This document shows positions 7,847 to 17,117 of a stretch of DNA of 35,505 bases, one piece after another (the first letter of the stretch is position 1; each line of letters opens with the position of its first letter). The DNA is from Rhodoferax sp. (GTDB lineage Bacteria > Pseudomonadota > Gammaproteobacteria > Burkholderiales > Burkholderiaceae_C), in contig NZ_JAABQC010000019.1 in the NCBI RefSeq assembly GCF_011391645.1, positions 1-35,505 on the forward strand, written 5' to 3'. The notes under the pieces were generated by a model. That model had not been told where the DNA came from. It saw only the letters and a program-made list of their open reading frames with translations, and ran no database searches. The position numbers were made by a program, and so were the translations under genes.

Positions 7847-8284
7847 ATGTTCAAACATATCCTGGTCCCGGTCGATGGCTCTGATACCGCGCAGATGGCG
7901 GTCAGCAAGGCGACCGCGCTGGCCAAAGCCTTTGGCAGCCAGGTCACAGTGATCTATGTGATCGACCCTTATCCCTTTACCGGCGTGGGTACCGACTTTG
8001 CCTACGGCCAGGCGGATTATTTGAGCGCGGCAACAGCCGAGGCCAATGCGTCGGTCAAGCTTGCCAAGCAGTCGTTTGCCGACGCGGGTGTCGAGGTGGA
8101 ATCTTCGGTGGTTGAAGCGCACACCGCCTGGCGCGGCATTGTCGAAGCCGGCGAGTCTTTGCAGGCCGACCTGATCGTGATGGGTTCACACGGCCGCAGC
8201 GCCCTGGAAAAACTGGTGCTCGGCAGTGTCGCCCAGGCTGTGCTGTCGCACACCAAGCTGCCGGTGCTGGTGGTGCGCAACTGA
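7847..8284 (+). CDS. Universal stress protein, UspA family
   Basis: A 145-residue single-domain UspA protein. It begins FKHILVPVDGSDTAQMAVSKA and ends with the ATP-binding signature G-2x-G-9x-G-S in MGSHGRSALEKLVLGSV, so it belongs to the nucleotide-binding (UspFG/MJ0577-like) group. AAGGAG precedes the ATG by seven bases. It lies 136 bases after the 2-oxoacid oxidoreductase operon on the same strand. I saw no FNR box or clear promoter in that gap, so it may be co-transcribed with the operon. Usp proteins are commonly induced anaerobically in denitrifiers, which suits the setting, but its specific role is unknown. Its stop codon is ten bases from the convergent nrdJ stop. Confidence 0.9.
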   Translation: MFKHILVPVDGSDTAQMAVSKATALAKAFGSQVTVIYVIDPYPFTGVGTDFAYGQADYLSAATAEANASVKLAKQSFADAGVEVESSVVEAHTAWRGIVEAGESLQADLIVMGSHGRSALEKLVLGSVAQAVLSHTKLPVLVVRN

Positions 8285-8296
8285 CACAGTTTTCTT
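8279..8296 (+). terminator. Weak hairpin at the uspA/nrdJ convergence
   Basis: AACTG-ACA-CAGTT followed by TTCTT forms a 5-bp stem overlapping the uspA stop codon. It is short and AT-rich, so it is at best a weak terminator. It is the only candidate between the two convergent genes. Confidence 0.25.
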
Positions 8297-11201
8297 ACCC
8301 GCACTGCCCCACATAGCCACAGGCGGTGCAGAAGTCGCAGCCGTCCTTGTGGATCACGGTGGGATTGCCACACTCGGGGCAGGCTTTGCCGGCCATGGTC
8401 TTGCTGGCTTCGCGTGCCTCGGGCGTGTCGAGCACGCCCATGTCGCGCAGCGGATAACCTTCTTCATTCAGGATGCCCAGCATCGCATAGCGGTGGATGA
8501 TCAGCCGTGCGATGTAGGCCACGGTGGACGGCCAGGTTTGCTGACGTTTTTCGCCGTTGGGCAAGCCTGGCACAAAGGCCATGAAGTGACCCAGCGGCTC
8601 GGCGTAATTCAGCAACTTGCGCAGCTTCATGCCGATCCAGGCCGGGTCGATCACCCGCATGTCGAGCGACAGCAGGCGCGCCAGGCCGTCCATGGCTCTC
8701 GGGTAGTTGCCGCTGAAACCCACCGCGCAGGGGCGAGTCACCATGTTGCCGTCAGGGCCGGGCAGGTTGACCTCTTTGAGCGTCACGGTAAAGGCTTCGC
8801 TGGTGGCAGGGTTGTCCACATCGACGGCCCAGGCCAGCGTGCCGGACGGGCCTGTGATGGGCTCGTTGCGGCTGAACATGGCGTCAATGACCGGGGTGTA
8901 GGCCGATGTCTTGTCGGTTGATTTTTTGCTGGCCTGCGCGCTGATTTGCTCACAACGCCACCGGATCACGGCCGCCGTGGCAGCCACCACGCCAGGGAAA
9001 AGGCGCTTCTCACCGTAGGGCGGAAAAGGCATCTCGAACGCATGCTCTTCGCTGACCGTGGCCAGTGCGTCGAGCTTGAGCTGCAGCCAGGCGGGGTCGT
9101 TGGCACGCAAGTCCATCGACAGGGTCTTGGCCAGGGCGCCCAGGCCGCGCGGTTGTTCGGCGCCGTTCACCCACACTTCAAAAGGCTGCGGTGCGCTGCC
9201 TTCCTGCAGAGAGAGTTCGCCTATGAACAGGGCGAAGTCGCCAAACGGGTGGTGCACCATGAAGGTCCAGGCCGGGTTGCCGCCCGGCAGTTCCGGGCGA
9301 CCGGGCCAGCGCAGGGATGACAGCACCGGGGCCGGCAGGCGGTCCAGCAACAGGCGATGGTTGGTGGCGTCAATCTGCAAGGGCTTGGCAATGCTGGGAG
9401 CGGCGCTTGAAGGCGTCACACTCAGCACCGAACCCAGCACCGAATTCGGCCGATAGGTGGCCAGGCCTTTGAGACCCGACTGCCAGGCCTGGGTGTAGAG
9501 GCCCTGAAAGTCTTCATACGGATAGTCGGCAGGCACATTGACGGTTTTGGAAATGGCGGTGTCAATGAAGGGGGCCACGGCCGCCACCATTTCTTCATGG
9601 GCCTGGGCGCTCATCTCGAGGGCCGTGACAAAGGCGTCGGTCAAGGGCGCATCGGTGCCGAACAGATGCCGGTACAGGCGCCAGGCGTGGTCTTCCACCG
9701 CGTATTCCTTGAAGCTGCCGTCGGCCATGCGCTTCTTGCGGTTGTAGGTCCAGCTGAAGGCGGGCTCGATGCCGTTGCTGGCGTTGTCGGCAAAGGCCAG
9801 GCTGATGGTGCCGGTGGGGGCAATCGACAGCAAATGCGAGTTGCGCAGGCCGTGTTTGTGAATGCGCTTTTTCAGATCGGCGGGCAAACGCGACGCAAAG
9901 GTCTGGCCGCTCAGATAGAGGTCGGCGTTGAATAGCGGGAACGCGCCGCGCTCTTGCGCCAGTTCGTTGGAAGCCTGGTAGGAGGTGTCGCGCATCAGCT
10001 CTGAAATATACCGGGCCATGTCGCGTGCAGCTTGCGTGTCGTAGCGCAAATTGAGCATCACCAAGGCGTCGCCAAGCCCGGTGTAGCCCAGGCCGACGCG
10101 GCGCTTGGAGGCGGCTTCCTGCTGCTGCTGTGGCAGCGGCCAGACGGTGGCATCCAGCACGTTGTCGAGCATGCGCACCGCCACCCGGGCGACACCGGCA
10201 AAGGCCTCGCGGTCAAAACTGGCATTTTCAGAGAACGGATCCCGGATGAACCGCGTCAGGTCAATCGAACCCAGGCAGCAGCAGCCGTAGGGGGGCAGCG
10301 GTTGCTCGGCACAAGGATTGGTGCTGGCGATGGTTTCGCAATACGACAGGTTGTTGTCGCGGTTCATCTGGTCCAAAAACAACACGCCGGGCTCGGCGTG
10401 GTCATAGGTGGAGCGCATGATCTGGTCCCACAGGGTGCGGGCCTTGAGCTTGCGGTAAACCCAGACGCCATTGTCCTGGTCGTGAAAGGCGCCGGCATCT
10501 TTCTGGGGCATGCCGGGCTCGGCTTTATGTACCAAGCGAAAGTCGCCATCGGCTTGCACGGCGTTCATGAATTCATCGGAAACACCCACCGAGATGTTGA
10601 AGTTTTTCAGGTCGCCCTGGTCTTTGGCATGGATGAATTCCTCGATGTCGGGGTGGTCGCAGCGCAGCACACCCATCTGGGCGCCGCGCCGGGCACCGGC
10701 AGACTCCACGGTTTCGCAAGAGCGGTCAAACACGCGCATATAGCTCACCGGGCCGGATGCGCTGCTTTGCGTGCTGCCAACCCAGGCACCGCGCGGGCGG
10801 ATGCGGGAGAAGTCGTAACCCACGCCGCCACCACGGCGCATGGTCTCGGCGGCTTCGGTCAGCGCCGTGTAAATGCCGGGGTGGCCGTCTTCGATATGGG
10901 CAATCGAGTCGCCCACGGGTTGCACAAAGCAATTGATGAGGGTGGCCGCCAGGTCGGTGCCGGCGGCTGACTGGATGCGCCCGGCAGGCAAAAAGCCGGC
11001 TTCCAGCGTGGCCAGAAATTTGATTTCCCACTGGGCCTGCTGCTCGGGTGCCTCAACTTTGGCGAGCGCGCGCGCAACGCGCCGGTTGACGTCTGAAATG
11101 CTCTTTTCCGCGCCTTTGCTGTACTTTTCAAGCAACACTTCTTCGCTGATGGGCTGGGCCTGCAGTGCGGCAAAGGTGGGGGTGGTGGTGGGTTGTGACA
11201 T
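8295..11201 (-). CDS. nrdJ: Adenosylcobalamin-dependent (class II) ribonucleotide reductase
   Basis: A 968-residue class II reductase making deoxyribonucleotides with a B12-generated thiyl radical, usable with or without oxygen. Recognisable parts are [13 protein letters not shown] (redox Cys about 91), [18 protein letters not shown], and the active-site N-x-C-x-E in [10 protein letters not shown] (N295, C297, E299) followed by [24 protein letters not shown], with the PTGT turn, follows near 463. The C-terminus is a Cys-rich tail ([18 protein letters not shown] then CGYVGQCG) that shuttles reducing equivalents. Between catalytic barrel and tail lie two copies of a TSCPD-like domain (about 630-755 and 780-910). 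The start at 11201 has AAGGAAAG upstream; an in-frame ATG at 11270 would add 23 residues unlike the family. No R2 subunit gene is nearby, as expected. Tandem NrdR boxes lie upstream. Confidence 0.93.
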   Translation of the reverse strand: MSQPTTTPTFAALQAQPISEEVLLEKYSKGAEKSISDVNRRVARALAKVEAPEQQAQWEIKFLATLEAGFLPAGRIQSAAGTDLAATLINCFVQPVGDSIAHIEDGHPGIYTALTEAAETMRRGGGVGYDFSRIRPRGAWVGSTQSSASGPVSYMRVFDRSCETVESAGARRGAQMGVLRCDHPDIEEFIHAKDQGDLKNFNISVGVSDEFMNAVQADGDFRLVHKAEPGMPQKDAGAFHDQDNGVWVYRKLKARTLWDQIMRSTYDHAEPGVLFLDQMNRDNNLSYCETIASTNPCAEQPLPPYGCCCLGSIDLTRFIRDPFSENASFDREAFAGVARVAVRMLDNVLDATVWPLPQQQQEAASKRRVGLGYTGLGDALVMLNLRYDTQAARDMARYISELMRDTSYQASNELAQERGAFPLFNADLYLSGQTFASRLPADLKKRIHKHGLRNSHLLSIAPTGTISLAFADNASNGIEPAFSWTYNRKKRMADGSFKEYAVEDHAWRLYRHLFGTDAPLTDAFVTALEMSAQAHEEMVAAVAPFIDTAISKTVNVPADYPYEDFQGLYTQAWQSGLKGLATYRPNSVLGSVLSVTPSSAAPSIAKPLQIDATNHRLLLDRLPAPVLSSLRWPGRPELPGGNPAWTFMVHHPFGDFALFIGELSLQEGSAPQPFEVWVNGAEQPRGLGALAKTLSMDLRANDPAWLQLKLDALATVSEEHAFEMPFPPYGEKRLFPGVVAATAAVIRWRCEQISAQASKKSTDKTSAYTPVIDAMFSRNEPITGPSGTLAWAVDVDNPATSEAFTVTLKEVNLPGPDGNMVTRPCAVGFSGNYPRAMDGLARLLSLDMRVIDPAWIGMKLRKLLNYAEPLGHFMAFVPGLPNGEKRQQTWPSTVAYIARLIIHRYAMLGILNEEGYPLRDMGVLDTPEAREASKTMAGKACPECGNPTVIHKDGCDFCTACGYVGQCG

Positions 11202-11298
11202 GGATTCTTTCCTTAAAAACGAGCCGCCATCGTAGTCGGCCGGAACAGCAGTTTCGTTGATCCAGGACAAAAATGGGGGGCTAAATAAAAATATAAAA

Positions 11299-11314
11299 AC
11301 GCTATACCTAGTGT
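11299..11314 (-). promoter_or_regulatory. NrdR box 2 (proximal) upstream of nrdJ
   Basis: Read on the minus strand, ACACTAGGTATAGCGT has the NrdR architecture ACAC(A/T)A-N4-TA(A/T)(C/T)GT-like, with near-dyad arms ACACTA and TAGCGT. It is exactly 31 bp, three helical turns, from the second box, the spacing seen for paired NrdR sites. NrdR is the ATP-cone repressor of ribonucleotide reductase genes. An AT-rich stretch with possible -10 sequences lies immediately downstream, so binding could occlude the promoter. Confidence 0.7.
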
Positions 11315-11329
11315 TTTCACTTACTTATT

Positions 11330-11345
11330 CGACTACGGGTAGTGT
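11330..11345 (-). promoter_or_regulatory. NrdR box 1 (distal) upstream of nrdJ
   Basis: Minus-strand ACACTACCCGTAGTCG contains the inner dyad ACTAC-CC-GTAGT and the same ACACTA left arm as the proximal box. The two boxes sit on the same face of the helix, 129 and 98 bases upstream of the nrdJ start codon (nearest edges). Confidence 0.65.
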
Positions 11346-11407
11346 ATTTGCAGGCCAATTGTCATGTCAATACAGTGAGCCAGAAGCCACACCCGCATGC
11401 TGAATCG

Positions 11408-14236
11408 TCATGGCGAGGGCAGGGCCGTCGTGGCAAGCATGCGATGCAACTGCGGCAGGCACGAGCCGCAGTTGGTGCCGCATTTCAGACTGGTTTGCAA
11501 GGCGGTCAGGCGCTGCGCAGGCGCGGCAGTGCTTTGCGCCAGGTGCTTGGCAATGGCCAGGTCGGTCACGTTGAAGCAGGCGCAGACCTGCTGGCCGCGT
11601 GACACTACCGACACGGGTGGCGTGGCGCCAGGAATCAGCAGCGCCCGGCCGTAAGAATGGGCGGGAAGGGATTCCTTGAGCAGGGTGCTGATCCAGCTTT
11701 GGGCGCTGATGTCGCCTGCCAGCAAGAAGCTCTCCAGCTCGGTTTGGGTGTCGGTCTCAATCAGCCGGGCGGCGCGGCGCTGGCCGCGTCGGGCGTCTGA
11801 ATAGCGCAGCACTTCCGGGCCCTGAATTTGGAGCAGCCGCTCAATTTGTGCCAGCAGCGCAGGCTCTGGCGCGGCATGGCGTGCGGCGCGAAACAACAAG
11901 CCGCTGCGCTCACCCTGTGCGCTTGCGGTCGTGCTGGAAAACGGCACACAGGTGGCAAAGTCGAACTGCGCCATCAGGCTTTGCAGCGCCGTCCTGGCCG
12001 CGATGCCCTGCGATTGCGGCAGCCACGCCATGGCCAGAAGCTGCCAGGGCATCTCGGCTTTGAGGATTTTGACCGGCGTGTGTTTGAACTCGGGTTGCCT
12101 GGAGTCGGGGCAAAAGCTCCCGCTGGTCAGGGCATTGACGCCGCCCAAGCGTTCACCCTGGGCGCTTTGGCCGCTCAGGAACTCTTCGCCCCAGTGCATC
12201 GCCATGAAAGCCTGGTTCAAGCCAAGCTCCCGGCTGGCCTGGACCGGCACCAGCACCGAACCCCGGGGGCTGGTGAGGTGGACCAGGTCGCCATCCTTGA
12301 GTTGACGCTGCAGCATGTCTTGCGGGTGCATTTGCACGCAAGGCTCGCTGGCATGGCCAAATAACTGGCCGAGCGTGCCGGTGCGGCTCATGCCGTGCCA
12401 TTGGTCGCGCAGGCGGCCGGTGGTGAGCGCGAACGGATAGCGCGCACTGCGCGGCTCAGCCACGCTCTGGTAGGCCGCGCTGATGAAACGCGCCTTGCCG
12501 TCTGCGGTGGGGAAAATGCCGTCCTCGTAAAGCCGGGCTTTCCCATGCAGTTCGCCCTCTCTCAGCGGCCATTGTTGCGGGGCTGCCTCGAGCATGGCAT
12601 AGCTCATGCCGGTGATGTCGAGGTCGCGGCCCCGGGTGGATTCACGGTGTTCCAGCCAGACGGCTTCTGGCGTTTTGTAGGGGAAGAGGGGGGCCAAACC
12701 CGCATGGATTGGCGTTCGCTGCGGCTTCAACAGCAGCTCCAGCCGTTGGGCCAGGTCGGTGGCAATCTGCCAGTCGTGTCGTGCCTCGCCGGCGGGGGGA
12801 ACCGCAGCGCGAACGCGGCTGATACAGCGCTCGGAGTTGGTCACCGTGCCCTCCTTTTCGCCCCAGGTAGAGGCTGGCAGCAGCAGGTCGGCATAGGCAC
12901 AAGTGGCGGTGCCGGCATAGGCCTCCTGCATCACCACAAATTCTGCGCGCTCCAGGGCCCGGCGCACCAGGGTCTGGTTGGGCATGGATTGCGCCGGGTT
13001 GGTGCAGGCAATCCACAGGGCCTTGATTTCACCATCGGCGGCGGCCTGAAACATCTCCACCGCCGTCTTTCCGGCCTGCCGGGGCACACTGGGCAAACCC
13101 CAGAGCGCGGCTATTTCAGCGCGATCATCGGCATTTTTCAGGTCGCGGTGGCCACTGAGCAGATTGGCCATGCCACCCACCTCGCGCCCGCCCATGGCGT
13201 TGGGCTGGCCGGTGAGGGAAAACGGCCCGGCACCCGGTTTGCCGATTTGCCCGGTGGCCAGATGCAGGTTGATGAGCGAGGTGTTTTTGGCGGTGCCGCT
13301 GCTGGACTGGTTCAGGCCCTGGCAGTACAAACTCAGCGTGGGCGTGCGGGTCTTGCCGCCGGCCGACACGCCGGCAAACAGGCGCGTGGCTTCAAGCAGC
13401 GCCTCCTGGCTGATGCCGCAGGTGCGCGCCACCACCTCGGGCGTGCAGTCGCGCAGCCCTGTTTTGAGCGACTCGAAACCGCGGGTGTGGGCGGCCATGT
13501 ACGCGGCATCCAGCCAGCCATCCCAAAGCATCAGGTGCAACATGCCGTGGTGCAGCATGACGTCGGTGCCGGGCTGAATCTGCAGGAACAGGTCGGCCAT
13601 GTCCGCAGTGTCGGTGCGCCGCGGATCAACCACCACAATCTTCAGGGCCGGGTTGGCGCGACGGGCGTCTTCGATGCGCCTGAACAAAATCGGGTGCGCA
13701 TAGGCGGTGTTGCTGCCGGTGATGAACAGGGTGTTGGCGTGCTGGAGGTCGTCATAACACGCGGGTGGCGCGTCCATGCCGAGGCTCTGCTTGTAACCCG
13801 CCACGGCGCTGCTCATGCACAGGCGCGAATTGCTGTCGATGTTGTTGCTGCCGATCAGGCCCTTGGCGAGCTTGTTGAAGACGTAATAGTCCTCGGTCAG
13901 CAGTTGGCCCGAGATGTAAAAACCCACGGCATCAGGACCATGTTGTTGGATGATGCCGGCAAAACGGTTGGCTGCCTGGTCAAGGGCGCTGTCCCAACTG
14001 ATGCGTTGCGCCGGCGCGCCGCGCTGGCTGCGTTGCATCGGGTAAAGCAGCCGCGCCTGGGCCGTGATGTCGGCGCTGGCCGTGAGGTGCAGGCTGGCTC
14101 CTTTGGTGCACAGGCGCCCAAAATTGGCCGGGTGGTCCGGGTCGCCACGCACGCCGGTGATCTGCTTGCCTTTTGACTCAATGATCACGCCGCAGCCAAC
14201 GCCGCAATAGGGACAGGTGGAGCGGGTTTCTGTCAT
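11408..14236 (-). CDS. nasA: Assimilatory nitrate reductase catalytic subunit
   Basis: A 942-residue cytoplasmic molybdenum (bis-MGD) enzyme reducing nitrate to nitrite for assimilation. It has no Tat signal. The N-terminal [4Fe-4S] ligands are C8, C11, C15 and C43 (TCPYCGVGCGV and LCTKG). The molybdopterin domains carry NNIDSNSRLCMSSAV with the conserved Cys expected to ligate Mo, then FITGSNTAYAHPI and KIVVVDPRRTDTADMAD. The C-terminal MGD-binding domain includes LTTGRLRDQWHGMSRTGT. The last 80 residues add a BFD-like [2Fe-2S] domain (VCACFNVTDLAIAKHL and KCGTNCGSCLPQL), as in Klebsiella NasA. It is the last gene of the nrt-nir-nas operon, 22 bases after nirD. No NasC/NasB-type NADH dehydrogenase subunit is encoded nearby, so the electron donor is unclear. 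Confidence 0.92.
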   Translation of the reverse strand: MTETRSTCPYCGVGCGVIIESKGKQITGVRGDPDHPANFGRLCTKGASLHLTASADITAQARLLYPMQRSQRGAPAQRISWDSALDQAANRFAGIIQQHGPDAVGFYISGQLLTEDYYVFNKLAKGLIGSNNIDSNSRLCMSSAVAGYKQSLGMDAPPACYDDLQHANTLFITGSNTAYAHPILFRRIEDARRANPALKIVVVDPRRTDTADMADLFLQIQPGTDVMLHHGMLHLMLWDGWLDAAYMAAHTRGFESLKTGLRDCTPEVVARTCGISQEALLEATRLFAGVSAGGKTRTPTLSLYCQGLNQSSSGTAKNTSLINLHLATGQIGKPGAGPFSLTGQPNAMGGREVGGMANLLSGHRDLKNADDRAEIAALWGLPSVPRQAGKTAVEMFQAAADGEIKALWIACTNPAQSMPNQTLVRRALERAEFVVMQEAYAGTATCAYADLLLPASTWGEKEGTVTNSERCISRVRAAVPPAGEARHDWQIATDLAQRLELLLKPQRTPIHAGLAPLFPYKTPEAVWLEHRESTRGRDLDITGMSYAMLEAAPQQWPLREGELHGKARLYEDGIFPTADGKARFISAAYQSVAEPRSARYPFALTTGRLRDQWHGMSRTGTLGQLFGHASEPCVQMHPQDMLQRQLKDGDLVHLTSPRGSVLVPVQASRELGLNQAFMAMHWGEEFLSGQSAQGERLGGVNALTSGSFCPDSRQPEFKHTPVKILKAEMPWQLLAMAWLPQSQGIAARTALQSLMAQFDFATCVPFSSTTASAQGERSGLLFRAARHAAPEPALLAQIERLLQIQGPEVLRYSDARRGQRRAARLIETDTQTELESFLLAGDISAQSWISTLLKESLPAHSYGRALLIPGATPPVSVVSRGQQVCACFNVTDLAIAKHLAQSTAAPAQRLTALQTSLKCGTNCGSCLPQLHRMLATTALPSP

Positions 14237-14258
14237 GGCTGCGTTTGTGCGGTCGGTT

Positions 14259-14642
14259 TCAGGCGCAGGTCGTGCGGCGCGCCGGGCCCGCCACCGGTCG
14301 GGTTTGGTCGGTGGCGTGGCTGGTCAGCTCGGCGGTGTTCAGAAACACCTGGCCGTCTTCCAGCTTTACCTCGAAGCGCGGCGTGCAGCCTTCATCGGGC
14401 GCAGCCGCCTGGCCGGTGCACAGGCCAATCGTCCAGTTGTGCAAGGGGCAGGCCACGCTGGTGCCAAACACAATGCCCTGGCTCAGCGGCCCACCCTTGT
14501 GGGGGCAACGGTCGAGCAGGGCAAACACCTCGTCCTGGTCGTTGCGAAACACCGCCACGTCCAGGCCTTGCTTGCGCGCCACGCGGCGCGAGCCCAGCAC
14601 CGGAATGTCGTCGATGCGGCAGATGGGGGTCCATTCATTCAT
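14259..14642 (-). CDS. nirD: Nitrite reductase [NAD(P)H] small subunit with intact Rieske motif
   Basis: A 127-residue Rieske-fold small subunit partnering NirB. It contains RCPHKGGPLSQGIVFG and VACPLHNWTIGL, giving C46-x-H48, 16 residues, then C65-x2-H68: the complete Rieske [2Fe-2S] ligand set. The E. coli NirD subunit lacks these ligands, so this belongs to the cluster-bearing NirD/NasE type. The start at 14642 has AAGGA eight bases upstream. It lies 11 bases after nirB and 22 bases before nasA, so the three are certainly one transcript. Confidence 0.92.
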   Translation of the reverse strand: MNEWTPICRIDDIPVLGSRRVARKQGLDVAVFRNDQDEVFALLDRCPHKGGPLSQGIVFGTSVACPLHNWTIGLCTGQAAAPDEGCTPRFEVKLEDGQVFLNTAELTSHATDQTRPVAGPARRTTCA

Positions 14643-14653
14643 GTTGGTTTTCC

Positions 14654-17098
14654 TTAAACGCTCAGGGCGTCAAACTGGCGGGTGTCGACGGCGGCCTTGT
14701 CAAACTCGAACCAGGGGTCGGGCTCGCCATCCAGGGCGAATTGCAGGTTTTCCCAGAGTTCCTTGCGGCCGGCGTGGTCTTCGACAATGCGTTTCTTCAC
14801 GTAGTCCAAGCCGACGCGATTGACGTAATGCACGGTGCGCTCCAGGTACCAGCCCTCGGTGCGGTACAGCTCGCAGAAGGCGCCGGTGTACTCCAGCACC
14901 TCGGCCGCCGTCTTGACCTTGACCAGAAAGTGTGCCACCTCGGTCTTGATGCCGCCGTTGCCCGCCACATACATCTCCCAGCCGGAATCCACACCGATGA
15001 TGCCGACGTCCTTGATGCCGGCCTCGGCGCAATTGCGCGGGCAGCCTGACACAGCGAACTTGACCTTGTGCGGCGCGTACATGCGCCACATCGCGCGCTC
15101 CAGGTCTTTGCCCATCTGGGTGCTGTCTTGTGTGCCCATGCGGCACCACTCGCTGCCGACACAGGTTTTCACCGTGCGCAAGGCTTTGGCGTAAGCATGG
15201 CCAGACGGCATGCCGATGTCTTTCCAGACGTTGACCAGGTCTTCTTTCTTCACACCGAGCAAGTCAATGCGCTGGCCGCCGGTGACCTTCACGGTGGGAA
15301 TCTTGTATTTGTCCACCACATCGGCAATACGGCGCAGTTCGCTGGCTGTGGTTTCGCCGCCCCACATGCGCGGAATCACACTGTAGGTGCCGTCCTTCTG
15401 GATGTTGGCGTGCGAACGCTCGTTGATGAAGCGGCTTTGTGGATCGTCTTTGGCCAGTTTGGGCCAGGTGCTGATCAGGTAATAGTTGATGGCCGGGCGG
15501 CAGCTGGCGCAGCCGGTGGGAGTCTTCCATTCCATGAAGGCAAACACGTCGGCAATCTTGAGCAGCTTGTTGGTCTTGATGGCATCGCGGACCGCCTGAT
15601 GGCCGTGGTCGGTGCAAGCGCACATGGCCTTGGTTTTGGGTGTGACCGAGTAGTCGGCACCCGCGGTGAAGATCAGCAACTGCTCGACCAGACCGGTGCA
15701 GGAGCCGCAGGATGCGCTGGCCTTGGTGTGTTTGCGTACCTCGTCCAGCGTGAACAGGCCTTTTTCACGGATCGTCTTGCAGATGGTGCCCTTGGTCACA
15801 CCGTTGCAGCCGCAAACCTCGTCGCTGTCTTTCATGGCAGCGGCCTTGTTGTGACCTTGGTGGCCGGCATCGCCAATGTTGGATTCGCCAAACATCAGCT
15901 TGTCGCGGATATCGCCCACCGGGCGGCCGTCGCGCAGCAGTTTGAAGTACCAGCTGCCGTCCACCGTGTCGCCATACAGGCAGGCGCCCACCAGTTTGTC
16001 GTCTTTGAGAACCAGCTTTTTGTAGACCCCGCCTTTGGGGTCGCTCATGATGATTTCCTCAAAGCCTTCGCCACCGGCAAAGTTACCCGCTGAAAAAAGG
16101 TCAATGCCGGTGACCTTCAATTTGGTCGACGTCAGCGAGCCCACATAACGGCCAATGCCAAACTGCGCCAGGTGGTTGGCCGCCACCTTGGCCTGCTCAA
16201 ACAGCGGCGCCACCAGGCCGTAAGCGGTGCCACGGTGCGCGGCGCATTCGCCCACGGAGTAAATGCGGGCGTCGGTGATGGTTTGCAGCGTGTCGTTGAC
16301 CACAATGCCCTTGTCGCAATGCAGGCGCATGCTCTGGGCCAGTTCCACGTTGGGGCGAATGCCAACCGCCATCACCACCAGATCCGCGGGCACTTCACTG
16401 CCTTCTTTGAACTTGATGGCAGTGACCCGGCCATCGGGCCCGCCGACCAGCTCCTGCGTTTGTGCGCCCATCAAGAAGTTCAGGCCACGCGCTTCCAACG
16501 ACTTTTGCAGCAGTTTGCCGGCCACATCGTCCAACTGGCGGTCCATCAAGGTGGGCATGACGTGCACCACGCTCACCGTCATGCCGCGCAGCATCAGGCC
16601 GTTGGCGGCCTCCAGCCCCAGCAGGCCGCCGCCAATCACCACGGCGTGTTGGTACTGTGTGGCCGCTTCGATCATGGCCTGGGTGTCGGCAATGTCGCGG
16701 TAGGCAATCACCCCCTGCAGGTCCTTGCCGGGGATCGGCAGCATGAAGGGGTTGGAGCCGGTGCACAGCAGCAGCCGGTCGTATTCGGCGCTGGTCGTCT
16801 CGCCGTTGGCATTCGTCGCATGCACCAGGCGCTTGACCCGGTCCACCGAGGTCACGCGCCAGCCGGCATGCAGGGTGATGTGGTTGTCTGTGTACCAAGA
16901 CCAATCGTTGAGAACGATCTCGTCCAGGGTTTGCTCGCCCGCCAGCACCGGGCTGAGCAGAATGCGGTTGTAGTTGGGGTGCGGCTCGGCGCCGAACACC
17001 GTGATGTCATACAGCTCGGGGGCAATCTTCAGCAGCTCTTCCAGGGTGCGCACACCGGCCATGCCGTTGCCGACCATCACGAGTTTCATTTTTTTCAT
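14654..17098 (-). CDS. nirB: Nitrite reductase [NAD(P)H] large subunit
   Basis: An 814-residue cytoplasmic enzyme reducing nitrite to ammonium with NAD(P)H. Domains in order: an FAD-binding fold (VMVGNGMAGVRTLEEL, residues 7-22), an NAD(P)H fold (VVIGGGLLGLEAANGL, 153-168), a first BFD [2Fe-2S] domain (C429, C431, C464, C467) and a second (C493, C495, C530, C533). The sulfite/nitrite reductase half carries the siroheme-[4Fe-4S] ligands C646, C652, C686 and C690 (TCVGSEWCRMG and GCPRNCAEAG). Length is slightly below the 830-850 usual for NirB but all domains are present. AAGGAAAG lies just upstream of the ATG. It follows the GAF gene by 19 bases and precedes nirD. Confidence 0.95.
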   Translation of the reverse strand: MKKMKLVMVGNGMAGVRTLEELLKIAPELYDITVFGAEPHPNYNRILLSPVLAGEQTLDEIVLNDWSWYTDNHITLHAGWRVTSVDRVKRLVHATNANGETTSAEYDRLLLCTGSNPFMLPIPGKDLQGVIAYRDIADTQAMIEAATQYQHAVVIGGGLLGLEAANGLMLRGMTVSVVHVMPTLMDRQLDDVAGKLLQKSLEARGLNFLMGAQTQELVGGPDGRVTAIKFKEGSEVPADLVVMAVGIRPNVELAQSMRLHCDKGIVVNDTLQTITDARIYSVGECAAHRGTAYGLVAPLFEQAKVAANHLAQFGIGRYVGSLTSTKLKVTGIDLFSAGNFAGGEGFEEIIMSDPKGGVYKKLVLKDDKLVGACLYGDTVDGSWYFKLLRDGRPVGDIRDKLMFGESNIGDAGHQGHNKAAAMKDSDEVCGCNGVTKGTICKTIREKGLFTLDEVRKHTKASASCGSCTGLVEQLLIFTAGADYSVTPKTKAMCACTDHGHQAVRDAIKTNKLLKIADVFAFMEWKTPTGCASCRPAINYYLISTWPKLAKDDPQSRFINERSHANIQKDGTYSVIPRMWGGETTASELRRIADVVDKYKIPTVKVTGGQRIDLLGVKKEDLVNVWKDIGMPSGHAYAKALRTVKTCVGSEWCRMGTQDSTQMGKDLERAMWRMYAPHKVKFAVSGCPRNCAEAGIKDVGIIGVDSGWEMYVAGNGGIKTEVAHFLVKVKTAAEVLEYTGAFCELYRTEGWYLERTVHYVNRVGLDYVKKRIVEDHAGRKELWENLQFALDGEPDPWFEFDKAAVDTRQFDALSV

Positions 17099-17117
17099 AG
17101 TCTTTCCTTGTTCACCG

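Noticed and set aside
11257-11271. FNR-like sequence near nrdJ (TTGATCCAGGACAA)
   Set aside because: The second half-site has two mismatches, and it would lie downstream of the promoter suggested by the NrdR boxes.
11202-11407. Cobalamin riboswitch in front of the B12-dependent reductase
   Set aside because: No B12 box or long structured leader is visible. B12 riboswitches normally repress B12-independent isozymes and transport genes, not nrdJ.
12395-14176. 593-codon plus-strand frame opposite nasA
   Set aside because: Shadow of the nasA coding sequence; Gly/His/Gln-rich with no recognisable domains.
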